Below are positions 56,139 to 64,000 of a stretch of DNA of 64,000 nucleotides, piece after piece; positions within the stretch are counted from its first letter, which is position 1; the number at the start of each line of letters is the position of its first letter. A model generated the notes under the pieces. It saw only the letters and a program-made list of their open reading frames with translations, did no database searches and was not told where the DNA came from. Both the position numbers and the translations under genes were made by a program. The stretch is from Staphylococcus sp. M0911. Its GTDB lineage: Bacteria > Bacillota > Bacilli > Staphylococcales > Staphylococcaceae. Where the stretch lies: positions 372,001 through 436,000 of the forward strand of contig NZ_CP022881.1 in the NCBI RefSeq assembly GCF_003491325.1, written 5' to 3'.

Positions 56139-57926
56139 ATGATATTTGATTTACCTTTAATGTTAATGATTGTTGTATTTTTAGCGTTAGGTATTTTTAG
56201 TCAATGGTTAGCAAATAAAATTAAGTGGCCATCGATTGTTGTGATGGCCATCGTAGGGTTATTAGTAGGTCCAGTGCTAGGCTTTGCAAATCCGAAAGAA
56301 GCAATGGGGGCAGATGTCTTTAGTCCTATAGTATCGCTCGCTGTAGCAATTATTTTATTTGAAGGAAGTAGTAACTTAGACTTTAGAGAACTTAGAGGTA
56401 TTTCTAAAGCGGTTATTAGAATGATTACAGTAGGAGCAGCAATTGCATGGATTTTAGGTGCAGTGGCCTTACATTACATTTTAGACTTTCCATTATCAGT
56501 GTCACTAGTGATGGGTGGTTTGTTTTTAATTACAGGTCCAACTGTGATTCAACCACTATTAAAACAAGCTAAAGTGAAGAAAAATGTGGATTCGATACTA
56601 CGTTGGGAAAGTATTATTTTAGATCCGATAGGGCCAATGTTAGCATTGACAGCCTTTTATGTGTTCCAAATTATCGATGATGGTATTAGCTTTTTAGTGA
56701 TTGTGCAATTTTTCTTGAAAATCGTATGCGTTATTATTATTGGATTTGGAGCGTCTTTCCTATTCAATTGGCTAATAAAACACGATTTAATTCCACAAAG
56801 TTTAATGCCACCGATTCAACTCGTATTTATTTTATTAATTTTTAGTATTTGTGATGAAATCTTAGCTGAATCTGGATTACTTTCTGTCACTATTTTTGGA
56901 TTGATGATGGCACGTAATAAACGTCATGACTTAATGTTTAAAGAATCAGATCATTTCATTGAGAATGCATCATCTATACTTGTATCGACCGTATTTATAT
57001 TAATCGCATCATCATTAACGAAAGATGTTTTATTAAATGTACTTTCATGGCAACTCGTGGTGTTTAGTATTGTGATGATTTTACTTGTAAGACCGATATC
57101 CGTTATTGTCTCTACATTTAGAACTGAAATATCAAAACGGGAGCGAGCAAGTGTAGCCTTAATGGCACCAAGAGGGATTGTAGTATTAACAGTAGCGCAA
57201 TTCTTCTCAAGTTTATTTATGGATGATGGCGTTAAAATGGCGCAATATATCACACCAGTAACATTTGGATTAGTATTTATTACCGTTGTGATTTATGGAT
57301 TTAGCTTTACACCATTAAGTAAATTATTAGGTGTTGCTAGTAATGAACCACCCGGTGTGATTATTGTTGGTGAAAGTGAATTTTCATTCCACATATGTAG
57401 CATGCTTAAAGAACACGGTATCCCAGTGATGATGTTTAACTTATTTGAGAATACGTCTGAAAAAGCACATCAAGAGGGATTTGAAGTCTTTAAAGGCAAC
57501 TTATTATCCAGTAATGATCGAATATATTCAGATTTATTAAGATATAACAAATGTATCTTAATGACGAAGTCCTTTATTTTTAATAGTTTAGCATTTAATG
57601 AACTTGTACCAGAGTTTGGTTTGAATAACGTTGATATGATGCCAGTATCATTCAATGATGAACAAGCCCGCAATAATATGAATGGCCCAATTCGTAATCA
57701 TATATTATTCGATGAGAACCATACACCAAGATGGTTTGACCAATATATAACACAACATAATATTATTGAAGTGCCAGCAGAAAGATACGATGACATTATT
57801 CATAAAGATATGTTAATTTATTATATTAGTGAAAGTAAAAAAGTGACATTTAAACGCAGTCAACGCACATTACCAAAAGAAGACCACGGAGTTTATGGTA
57901 TTTTGAAAAATGTGTATAATGACTAA
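56139..57926 (+). CDS. CPA1-family Na+(K+)/H+ antiporter with RCK-like tail
   Basis: A 595-aa protein: 12 or so membrane helices (about 1-400) with the antiporter core LFEGSSNLDFRELR (paired acidic residues) and GPTVIQPLLKQAK region, then a cytosolic NAD-binding TrkA-N/RCK-like domain (GVIIVGESEFSFHICSMLKE) of about 180 aa. Exchanges cytosolic Na+ or K+ for H+. AAGGTG fits ATG 56139, so the frame from 56091 is shortened. Single gene with a strong terminator. Confidence 0.88.
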   Translation: MIFDLPLMLMIVVFLALGIFSQWLANKIKWPSIVVMAIVGLLVGPVLGFANPKEAMGADVFSPIVSLAVAIILFEGSSNLDFRELRGISKAVIRMITVGAAIAWILGAVALHYILDFPLSVSLVMGGLFLITGPTVIQPLLKQAKVKKNVDSILRWESIILDPIGPMLALTAFYVFQIIDDGISFLVIVQFFLKIVCVIIIGFGASFLFNWLIKHDLIPQSLMPPIQLVFILLIFSICDEILAESGLLSVTIFGLMMARNKRHDLMFKESDHFIENASSILVSTVFILIASSLTKDVLLNVLSWQLVVFSIVMILLVRPISVIVSTFRTEISKRERASVALMAPRGIVVLTVAQFFSSLFMDDGVKMAQYITPVTFGLVFITVVIYGFSFTPLSKLLGVASNEPPGVIIVGESEFSFHICSMLKEHGIPVMMFNLFENTSEKAHQEGFEVFKGNLLSSNDRIYSDLLRYNKCILMTKSFIFNSLAFNELVPEFGLNNVDMMPVSFNDEQARNNMNGPIRNHILFDENHTPRWFDQYITQHNIIEVPAERYDDIIHKDMLIYYISESKKVTFKRSQRTLPKEDHGVYGILKNVYND

Positions 57927-57981
57927 AAATGTATTTTATAAGTAATATGAAACAATGAGTTGAAACATTTTGTATCATGAC

Positions 57982-58020
57982 AATAATCCCCTCACTAAAA
58001 CGCGTAGTGAGGGGATTATT
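57982..58020. terminator. Terminator shared by antiporter gene and fbp
   Basis: AATAATCCCCTCACTA and TAGTGAGGGGATTATT form a perfect 16-bp stem. Confidence 0.95.
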
Positions 58021-58040
58021 TATGTGTAGTCATTTATTGT

Positions 58041-60005
58041 TTATTTTAAATAACGGTCATGCATTAATATTTTGAGAATATCGATTTGTGATTGTAATTC
58101 TTGGCCAACATTCGTATCTTTGATTTTTTTACGTGTGAGTTCTTCATCTACAACACGTTTGACTGATAATTCATCAGTACCATCTGACAGTACTTTTTCT
58201 TTTGTATTGAATTCTTGGTGCGCTACCAATTGCATACCAAAGGAATTATATAATAATGTATAGCCTGCTATGCCAGTGGTTGATTGATATGCTTTTGAAA
58301 AACCACCGTCAATAACTAACATTTTACCATCCGCCTTGATTGGGTCTTCACCATCAATTTCTTTTACTGGCGTATGTCCATTAATGATACGACCTTCGTC
58401 TGGATTTAAGCCAAAGTCACTTAACATTTTACGAATCATATCTACATCTTCACGAAGGTAGTAGTAAGGATTTTTCACTTCTTTGTGAGATGCCTTATCT
58501 TCAATGAAGTAACGCTCAAATGTAGTCATAGCGCGTTTACCAAATAATGAAGAATATTTGCCCGTCCATAAATACCATACTAAATCCGTAGATAAATCAT
58601 CAGTGACGTCTTTGTCATCGAAAGCTTTTCTTACATGATATTCAAAGACATCTAATAGCTCACGTCCACTATGCATTTCCCCGTCAATTTCAAATGATTC
58701 CATTTCACCATTTTCATCTACAGGGATACAACCATGTATAAGTAAATTGCCATTGTATGGTAAATATAATTTACCTTCTCGCATTAAGAATGACATGTGA
58801 CGACGTAATTTCTCAGATTGTTGGAATGATAATAGTAATTTGTCGATGACTTCTTGTTCTTCTTCCAGTAAGACTTCAGGATGTTGGCGATCAATCGTTT
58901 GGAAACATGTATCTTTCAATGGATATGTCTTACCGTAAACAGTGATTTCATTGTTGTCGAAATCGATTTTTTCTAGCACTAAACGTTCTTCCATTTCAAA
59001 TGATGGGCGACGCTTAATGATTGGCATTTCAAGTTTGAATTGAATCATCGCAATGGCTTGATGAATCTTAGTAATTTGATGTTCTTCTCGTTGTGTTAAA
59101 CTTGCTTCTTTATCTGGACGCTTTTTAGGTTTGAAAGCAGGGTTATCGCCACTGTAATATTTCTCAGCTAAAGTAAGTAACGGTCTTAAGTTGATACCAT
59201 ATGCATCTTCAATAATATCTAGATTGTCATAACGCGCACAGATTCTAAGTAAATTAGCAAGGCATACTTTAGAACCTGCATAGGCACCAATCCAAAGCAC
59301 ATCATGATTTCCCCATTGAATATCTACAGAATGGTAATTAATCAATGTATCCATGATTTTATCGGGTTTAGGACCACGATCATAAATATCACCAACAACA
59401 TGTAAATGATCGACAACGAGGCGTTGTACTGTGTAAGAGAGACCAATGATTAAATCATCTGATTGTTCTAACTCGATGACTTGATTGACTAATGTTTCAT
59501 AATACGTCTTTTTATTTTGATATTCATTATTTTTATATAGTAGCTCCTCAATAATATAGACGAATTGTTCTGGTAAAGCTTTGCGAAGTTTAGAACGTGT
59601 ATATTTTGAAGAACAATATTTGATTAACTCAATTAAACGTTCAATGGTCGTAATATACCAAACGTTAAGTTGCCCTTTGGCATTGAATTGATTTTTAACG
59701 AGTTTGAGTTTGTCTTCTGGATAATAGACAAGGGCGGCTAAATCATTAATTTCTTTTTCGCTTAGCGACTCGGCAAATATATCATTGATTTTAGCTCTTA
59801 CATTACCAGAGCCATTTCTTAAAACATGTTGGAATGATTCATATTCACCGTGTAAATCACTTACAAAGTGTTCAGTACCTTTTGGAAGCTCTAGGATTGA
59901 CTCTAAATTAATAATTTCAGTTGCTAACTTTTCAGCACTATCAAATCGTTGAGATAGTAAGTCTAAGTATTTCTTCTTAAGTTCATTTTCTGTAATATGT
60001 GTCAT
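58041..60005 (-). CDS. fbp: Fructose-1,6-bisphosphatase, class III
   Basis: Gluconeogenic phosphatase, 654 aa, the Firmicutes class III type (about 650-670 aa) unrelated to class I. Metallophosphatase motifs: [10 protein letters not shown] (near 49-58), [23 protein letters not shown] and GHTPV. AGGAGTG precedes the ATG. Essential for growth on amino acids or lactate. Together with rocA and sdaA in this window, it fits use of amino acids when glucose is absent. Confidence 0.95.
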   Translation of the reverse strand: MTHITENELKKKYLDLLSQRFDSAEKLATEIINLESILELPKGTEHFVSDLHGEYESFQHVLRNGSGNVRAKINDIFAESLSEKEINDLAALVYYPEDKLKLVKNQFNAKGQLNVWYITTIERLIELIKYCSSKYTRSKLRKALPEQFVYIIEELLYKNNEYQNKKTYYETLVNQVIELEQSDDLIIGLSYTVQRLVVDHLHVVGDIYDRGPKPDKIMDTLINYHSVDIQWGNHDVLWIGAYAGSKVCLANLLRICARYDNLDIIEDAYGINLRPLLTLAEKYYSGDNPAFKPKKRPDKEASLTQREEHQITKIHQAIAMIQFKLEMPIIKRRPSFEMEERLVLEKIDFDNNEITVYGKTYPLKDTCFQTIDRQHPEVLLEEEQEVIDKLLLSFQQSEKLRRHMSFLMREGKLYLPYNGNLLIHGCIPVDENGEMESFEIDGEMHSGRELLDVFEYHVRKAFDDKDVTDDLSTDLVWYLWTGKYSSLFGKRAMTTFERYFIEDKASHKEVKNPYYYLREDVDMIRKMLSDFGLNPDEGRIINGHTPVKEIDGEDPIKADGKMLVIDGGFSKAYQSTTGIAGYTLLYNSFGMQLVAHQEFNTKEKVLSDGTDELSVKRVVDEELTRKKIKDTNVGQELQSQIDILKILMHDRYLK

Positions 60006-60255
60006 GTCTTGTCACTCCTATTTATAAATTCCGCTCAAAGCCAGTTATTACAATTATTAATGCGCTTACATTTGATTATCAATAAAAATATAACAATTTT
60101 CAATAGCAAAGCTTTAATTGAAAAGATATTTTTTAATTTAGAAATAACGTCATAATATCAAACATTAGAAATAGCAATAGTACCCATTTCTAAAAAATGT
60201 GATTAAAGCTATAGGGAATAAGCATTGTTCATTAAAAAGTCAGAAGAACACAAAA
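60006..60255. other. fbp upstream region
   Basis: A 250-bp AT-rich region that should hold the fbp promoter. No gene or RNA motif recognised. Confidence 0.45.
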
Positions 60256-60290
60256 AAGCCAACATTGTGCGCGCACCATGTTGGCTTGGG
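60256..60290 (-). terminator. DedA gene terminator
   Basis: AAGCCAACAT and ATGTTGGCTT, a 10-bp stem extended by GTGCGCGCAC; T run on the minus strand. Confidence 0.93.
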
Positions 60291-60304
60291 ATAGCTTTAA
60301 TTCA

Positions 60305-60916
60305 TTATTTTACGCGTTTACGTTTGACAAAGTATCTGATGACAAAGTAAATAACGGCGATGATGATAATGACATACATTATTCTAGAATACGTATGGAT
60401 ACCATTCATAAGGGCGCCAAAGCTATCACTTAATAGGCGACCTAGTAAAATTAATGCGAAGTTCCAAATCGTTGTACCAAGAAGTGAAAGTGATGTGAAC
60501 TTCACAATATTCATACGGTTGATACCTGCAGGAATAGTAATTAATACACGTAATACTGGTATAAAGCGGCAAAGTAATACTGCCCAGGCACCGTATCGTT
60601 TAAACCAGTCATTCGCACGTTTTAAATCACTACTTTTTAATTTCATCCATTTACCATGACGATCGACAAAGCGATATAGCTTTTCTTCTGAAATAAGACG
60701 ACAAATATAATATAGAATTAATAATCCGATAAATGACGCAATCGTCGCAATGATTAATAGCGTCCAAATGGATAGATGAGATTTAACTGATAGTAAACCA
60801 GCAAAGGTTAAAATAATTTCCGAAGGGACTACAGGTAATACATTCTCTAACAAGATGAGAATAAAGATAGCTGTGTATCCCCACTGACTAATAAAATTCG
60901 TTATAATTTGTTCCAT
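60305..60916 (-). CDS. DedA family membrane protein
   Basis: A 203-aa protein with about five hydrophobic segments. ENVLPVVPSEIILTFAG and the RFIPVLRVLITIPAG re-entrant motif (conserved Arg residues) are DedA signatures. Relatives act as undecaprenyl-phosphate or phospholipid flippases and support membrane potential and envelope integrity. AAGGAG precedes the ATG. Single gene. Confidence 0.92.
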   Translation of the reverse strand: MEQIITNFISQWGYTAIFILILLENVLPVVPSEIILTFAGLLSVKSHLSIWTLLIIATIASFIGLLILYYICRLISEEKLYRFVDRHGKWMKLKSSDLKRANDWFKRYGAWAVLLCRFIPVLRVLITIPAGINRMNIVKFTSLSLLGTTIWNFALILLGRLLSDSFGALMNGIHTYSRIMYVIIIIAVIYFVIRYFVKRKRVK

Positions 60917-61029
60917 TTATGTGAATAGACTCCTTTATGCATTGAAGCATATGACTTAAGTAATATAGTTTGGTAAAACCATTATAATAAAAATAATACG
61001 TAAATGCTTGTAAAAGGGGAGTCAATTTG

Positions 61030-62028
61030 TCATTTTATTGATTTTAAAAGTTGATGATAAAGTGCATGAACATCTGTCTCTTCTGTAATACCATGTACAT
61101 TCATACGTCCATCTTTGAATAGTGTGAATGTTAATTCTCCGTGTTGAAATAATTTAGCAAATGGTGTGGATTTAATCATATGTCCTGGGAAATCTGAGGC
61201 ATAATCGAAACTATGTTCAGGCAATCTAAATCTTACTGAATCGCCACACAACGGTTCGATAGTATGATTCTGTTTAGTATTTAATACCTCATATTGTTGG
61301 AAATGACATACAGGACATTGATCATCCTTTAATTGACTTATATTTAATGATTGATGTTGTATATTAAAAGCATCCAATGTAATTAATTGTTGGGAAAATC
61401 CGTATCCACTAATATAACGTATAGCTTCAGCTACTTCGTAACTCGCTACAATCGAAATGATAGGAGGCAAAACACCATTGATAGCACAACTTTCACCAGT
61501 TTGAGGTACTTGTTGTAATAAACATTTAAGGCAAGGACCAGTAAAATCAATGCCATAAATGGTGCCTTTGCTACCGACAGCTGCACCATAAATCCAAGGA
61601 ATATTTAATTTATGGCACACTTCATTAATTAAATAACGTATTTTAAAATGATCCATACCGTCTAAAATAATGTCTGGTTGAAAGTCTTTAATGATATCTT
61701 CGATATTTGTAGATAACAATTCTTGATGATAAGCCTTTAAATGTACATGTTGATTAATGTTAAAGACTTTCTGTTTAAGTGCCTCAACTTTAGATGTCAT
61801 ATGTTGTGCATCTTGCTCATCATACAAAGTTTGGCGGTGTAAATTGGATAATTCCACAATATCCATATCAACGACTGCTAGTTGATGCGCGCCCATGCGT
61901 GCTAATTGGTCTATTATATGACTGCCTAATGCACCAGCACCAAGTACCATGATTTTGGTTTGTTCTAATTGAGCCTGTCCTGTTTCTCCAAAAGGTTGAA
62001 AGCGTGTTTGTCTTTCATAACGTGACAT
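61030..62028 (-). CDS. thiF: ThiF: ThiS adenylyltransferase (E1-like)
   Basis: Adenylates the C-terminal Gly of ThiS for sulfur loading in thiazole synthesis. 332 aa: Rossmann motif LGAGALGSH (29-37), ATP/Arg residues of the E1 family, Zn cysteines CLKC and CPVC, and a C-terminal extension with VHGITEETDVHAL that resembles a rhodanese-like or regulatory end. ATG overlaps the thiG stop by 1 nt (TAATG). Last gene of thiOSGF. Confidence 0.9.
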   Translation of the reverse strand: MSRYERQTRFQPFGETGQAQLEQTKIMVLGAGALGSHIIDQLARMGAHQLAVVDMDIVELSNLHRQTLYDEQDAQHMTSKVEALKQKVFNINQHVHLKAYHQELLSTNIEDIIKDFQPDIILDGMDHFKIRYLINEVCHKLNIPWIYGAAVGSKGTIYGIDFTGPCLKCLLQQVPQTGESCAINGVLPPIISIVASYEVAEAIRYISGYGFSQQLITLDAFNIQHQSLNISQLKDDQCPVCHFQQYEVLNTKQNHTIEPLCGDSVRFRLPEHSFDYASDFPGHMIKSTPFAKLFQHGELTFTLFKDGRMNVHGITEETDVHALYHQLLKSIK

Positions 62029-62795
62029 TATAAGAAGCCTAAGCCTTCTGTAGGACTTGATGCTTGTGCTGTATATTTTACGGGAATACGACCAGCTTCA
62101 TATGACAATCTACCGGCTTGAATACCTAATTTCATAGCTTCGGCCATTTTGACAGGATCTTTAGCTGCAGAGATAGCAGTATTTAATAATATTGCATCAG
62201 CACCCAATTCCATTGCTTGACAGGCATCCTTAGGAGAACCAATACCGGCATCTACAATGACAGGGACGTCAGCATTTTGAATAATGTAACTTAAATTAAG
62301 TGGATTATTAATACCCCTACCTGTACCAATGGGTGATGCTAATGGCATCACCGCATGGACACCTAATGCTTCTAACTTTTTAGCTAATACAAGATCATTA
62401 GAGATATAAGGACAGACGATATACCCTTTTTCTAATAGCACTTTACAAGCTTCATACGTTTCAAACGGGTCAGGTAATAAGGTTTCATCATCACCAATGA
62501 CTTCAACTTTAATCATGTCGCATACACCAGCGTGATTTGCAATTTCTGCGATACGGATGGCTTCATCAGCAGTTTTAGCACCTGCAGTGTTAGGAAATGT
62601 AATGAAATCTTTTAAGTTCACATTAGCTAGTGGGTTTGGAAGATTTTTATCATATAAATTCATACGTCTTACTGCAAATGTTAATACATTTGTTTCAGCT
62701 GCTTTAATTGCTTCGGATTGCGTTTGTTCATTCTCGAATTTACCAGTACCTAATAATAAACGAGATTTCAATTCTAATTGACCTATTTTTAACAT
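62028..62795 (-). CDS. thiG: Thiazole synthase ThiG
   Basis: Forms the thiazole phosphate moiety of thiamine from DXP, dehydroglycine and ThiS thiocarboxylate. 255 aa TIM barrel; Schiff-base lysine K96 (MIKVEVIGD), [12 protein letters not shown] and [19 protein letters not shown] phosphate loops. Its SD is in the thiS 3' end (GGAGG at the stop). Tightly packed thi operon. Confidence 0.94.
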   Translation of the reverse strand: MLKIGQLELKSRLLLGTGKFENEQTQSEAIKAAETNVLTFAVRRMNLYDKNLPNPLANVNLKDFITFPNTAGAKTADEAIRIAEIANHAGVCDMIKVEVIGDDETLLPDPFETYEACKVLLEKGYIVCPYISNDLVLAKKLEALGVHAVMPLASPIGTGRGINNPLNLSYIIQNADVPVIVDAGIGSPKDACQAMELGADAILLNTAISAAKDPVKMAEAMKLGIQAGRLSYEAGRIPVKYTAQASSPTEGLGFL

Positions 62796-62796
62796 T

Positions 62797-62997
62797 TTAT
62801 CCGCCTCCTACAAATTCTAATAATTCTAAACGATCATCTTCTCTGACTATTTGATTGTCAAAATCGTCTTGCTTAATTAAAGATTGATTATGTTCAACTA
62901 CTACACGCTGAGGGTCTAATTCTAAGGATTCTAATATGCGTGTAATCGAATCTTCATGTTCAAAAGTAAATAAATCTCCGTTAATGATACACTTCAT
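62797..62997 (-). CDS. thiS: Sulfur carrier protein ThiS
   Basis: A 66-aa beta-grasp protein beginning MKCIINGD and ending in EFVGGG; the terminal Gly is adenylated by ThiF. AAGGAG fits ATG 62997. The frame is open to 63168 but that part lies inside thiO and is not used. It overlaps the thiO 3' end by 17 nt and leads directly into thiG. Confidence 0.92.
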   Translation of the reverse strand: MKCIINGDLFTFEHEDSITRILESLELDPQRVVVEHNQSLIKQDDFDNQIVREDDRLELLEFVGGG

Positions 62998-64000
62998 TTT
63001 GCTCACTCCTTGATAAACTAAATGCTGAATAGCTTGTTGGTTTAATTCCTGATAATAACCAATTGGCAATATCTTGACCGATAATAGGGGATAACAGTAT
63101 ACCGTTTCGATAATGACCAGTGATGATAAATAAGCCGTCATCAATTTGATCCATGATAGGTAATTCATATTCTGTGTAAGGTCTTACGCCTGACCATTGT
63201 TTAAGAATATGACTATGCGATAGCTCAGGTATACATTGTTGAGCATGTTTGAGTAACCATGAAATACCTGCGTCACTATTACCAACACTATAATTATTGA
63301 ATTCACTTGTCGCTCCAATTAAGTAGCGATGTTTTTCCTTTGGAACTATATAGCAGCCATTTGTCATGAACACAGTATGATTTAATTTAAGTGAAGGTTG
63401 TTCAACTAATAATACCTCACCTTTAACACCAATCACTTGTCTTGGTATAGCGTAATCTTTTAATAGCTGAGTAGACCAAGCACCACCTGCCACAATTACT
63501 TTTTTAGCGTGAATATCACCATTATTTGTTGTAACTGTGTAAAAACCATTATTGTGATGAATGTGTTTTACTTCTGTTTGATAATAACGATGAACATCGC
63601 GCTGAATTATTGATTGTAATAAAGCTTTAGTATAGTGATTGGCATTGATTTGACCATCCTTTGGAATATATATGGCTAAGTCAGTTGGTTCGACATGACC
63701 ATTTGAAAGGTTAAATAGTTCATCATCTGAGAGTAACTCAACGCTTGGATCTTTTGATTTAAGAAAGGCATATTGTTGAGTTAACCACTTTACGTCTTTG
63801 GTTGATGATGCCATTTTAATTAATCCAGATTGTTGAAATTCAATATCAATACCAGTTTCATGATAGAGGGCATCACTTAATTCTGGGAATAATGACCTAG
63901 ACGCTACTGCTAATTGAAATAATTCACTATCAGTTGTGAACTCATTTTGAGCGCCTAACATGCCACCGGCTTTATAAGAGGCATGCATACCTGGTATATC
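62981..64000 (-). CDS. thiO: Glycine oxidase ThiO (cut by window end)
   Basis: FAD enzyme oxidising glycine to iminoacetate (dehydroglycine) for ThiG. The frame is open past 64000, so only about 339 C-terminal residues are seen and the N-terminal GxGxxG is outside. Segments GGMLGAQNEF, GGAWSTQLL and GVRPYTEYELPIMDQI match DAO/ThiO. A TPP riboswitch, if any, would lie beyond the edge. First visible gene of thiO-S-G-F. Confidence 0.9.
   Translation of the reverse strand, partial: DIPGMHASYKAGGMLGAQNEFTTDSELFQLAVASRSLFPELSDALYHETGIDIEFQQSGLIKMASSTKDVKWLTQQYAFLKSKDPSVELLSDDELFNLSNGHVEPTDLAIYIPKDGQINANHYTKALLQSIIQRDVHRYYQTEVKHIHHNNGFYTVTTNNGDIHAKKVIVAGGAWSTQLLKDYAIPRQVIGVKGEVLLVEQPSLKLNHTVFMTNGCYIVPKEKHRYLIGATSEFNNYSVGNSDAGISWLLKHAQQCIPELSHSHILKQWSGVRPYTEYELPIMDQIDDGLFIITGHYRNGILLSPIIGQDIANWLLSGIKPTSYSAFSLSRSEQNEVYH

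Noticed and set aside
62997..63168. Long N-terminal extension of thiS
   Set aside because: The extension lies inside thiO in another frame; the SD and the MKCIINGD start fit ATG 62997.
1..64000. CRISPR array, tRNA, rRNA, insertion sequence or prophage
   Set aside because: No repeat-spacer pattern, cloverleaf, transposase or phage gene was seen.

Overview
The window is a low-GC Firmicute chromosome segment that I read as a coagulase-negative Staphylococcus. The order crtN, aminotransferase, D-lactate dehydrogenase, copZ/copA, rocA, feoAB, ogt, mvaS/mvaA, cidR/cidABC, ptsG, pfoR-sdaAB-sdaAA, srtA, ddh and fbp follows what I recall of the S. aureus chromosome. A complete poly-gamma-glutamate capsule operon (capB-C-A-E-D) sits inside that backbone, as known from S. 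epidermidis and relatives. Having both a carotenoid gene and cap suggests a pigmented CoNS, but the exact species cannot be fixed from sequence reading alone. There are no rRNA or tRNA genes, CRISPR array, intact insertion sequence or prophage.

Layout. 1-3 kb: 3' end of crtN, a PLP aminotransferase and a first D-lactate dehydrogenase. 3-6 kb: copper export (copZ, copA) on the minus strand, with a CsoR-type operator inside the copA promoter. 6-13 kb: a stress-type SDR, a hexapeptide acetyltransferase, rocA with a cre site, and a Fur-box feo locus (feoA frameshifted, feoB, a Cys-rich peptide), then a GIY-YIG-like protein. 13-18 kb: ogt, the divergent mevalonate genes mvaS/mvaA, a CHAP-domain secreted protein and a YozE-like protein. 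18-24 kb: cidR, cidA-cidB-cidC (holin/antiholin-like proteins and pyruvate oxidase), and ptsG behind a cre site and a GlcT-type antiterminator leader. 24-29 kb: a CPBP protease, a thioesterase, a thioredoxin-like protein, a YitT protein and an esterase. 29-34 kb: the cap operon. 34-40 kb: an MBL hydrolase, an orphan FGGY kinase, a gene-poor 0.9-kb gap, and the serine-deaminase operon.

40-50 kb: a GNAT enzyme, sortase A, a HAD phosphatase, a second D-lactate dehydrogenase with a Rex-like operator, a nitroreductase, an aldehyde dehydrogenase, an orphan phosphonate-type binding lipoprotein followed by a short LPETG surface protein, a WYL regulator, and a TM2 protein whose Gln-rich tail is cut off by an in-frame stop. 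50-64 kb: a VOC dioxygenase-like protein, a small GNAT, PhzF, LysR, a 290-bp multi-hairpin intergenic repeat, an aldehyde dehydrogenase, a YkvI-type transporter, a CPA1 antiporter, class III fbp, DedA, and a thiazole operon (thiO-thiS-thiG-thiF) that runs off the right edge.

Central-carbon overflow and redox balance recur: cidC, two D-lactate dehydrogenases, ptsG, rocA, sdaA and fbp, several with cre or Rex-like sites. Envelope functions are the second theme: capsule, sortase and its LPETG substrate, CHAP protein, Cid proteins and DedA. The clearest irregularities are two apparently broken reading frames (feoA and the TM2 protein tail), several small genes outside a simple ORF scan (capE, the FeoB-associated peptide, a 58-aa membrane protein), and the multi-hairpin repeat. 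I did not find a wholly new multi-gene system. The closest candidates are the orphan binding-lipoprotein/LPETG pair and the GIY-YIG-like protein.
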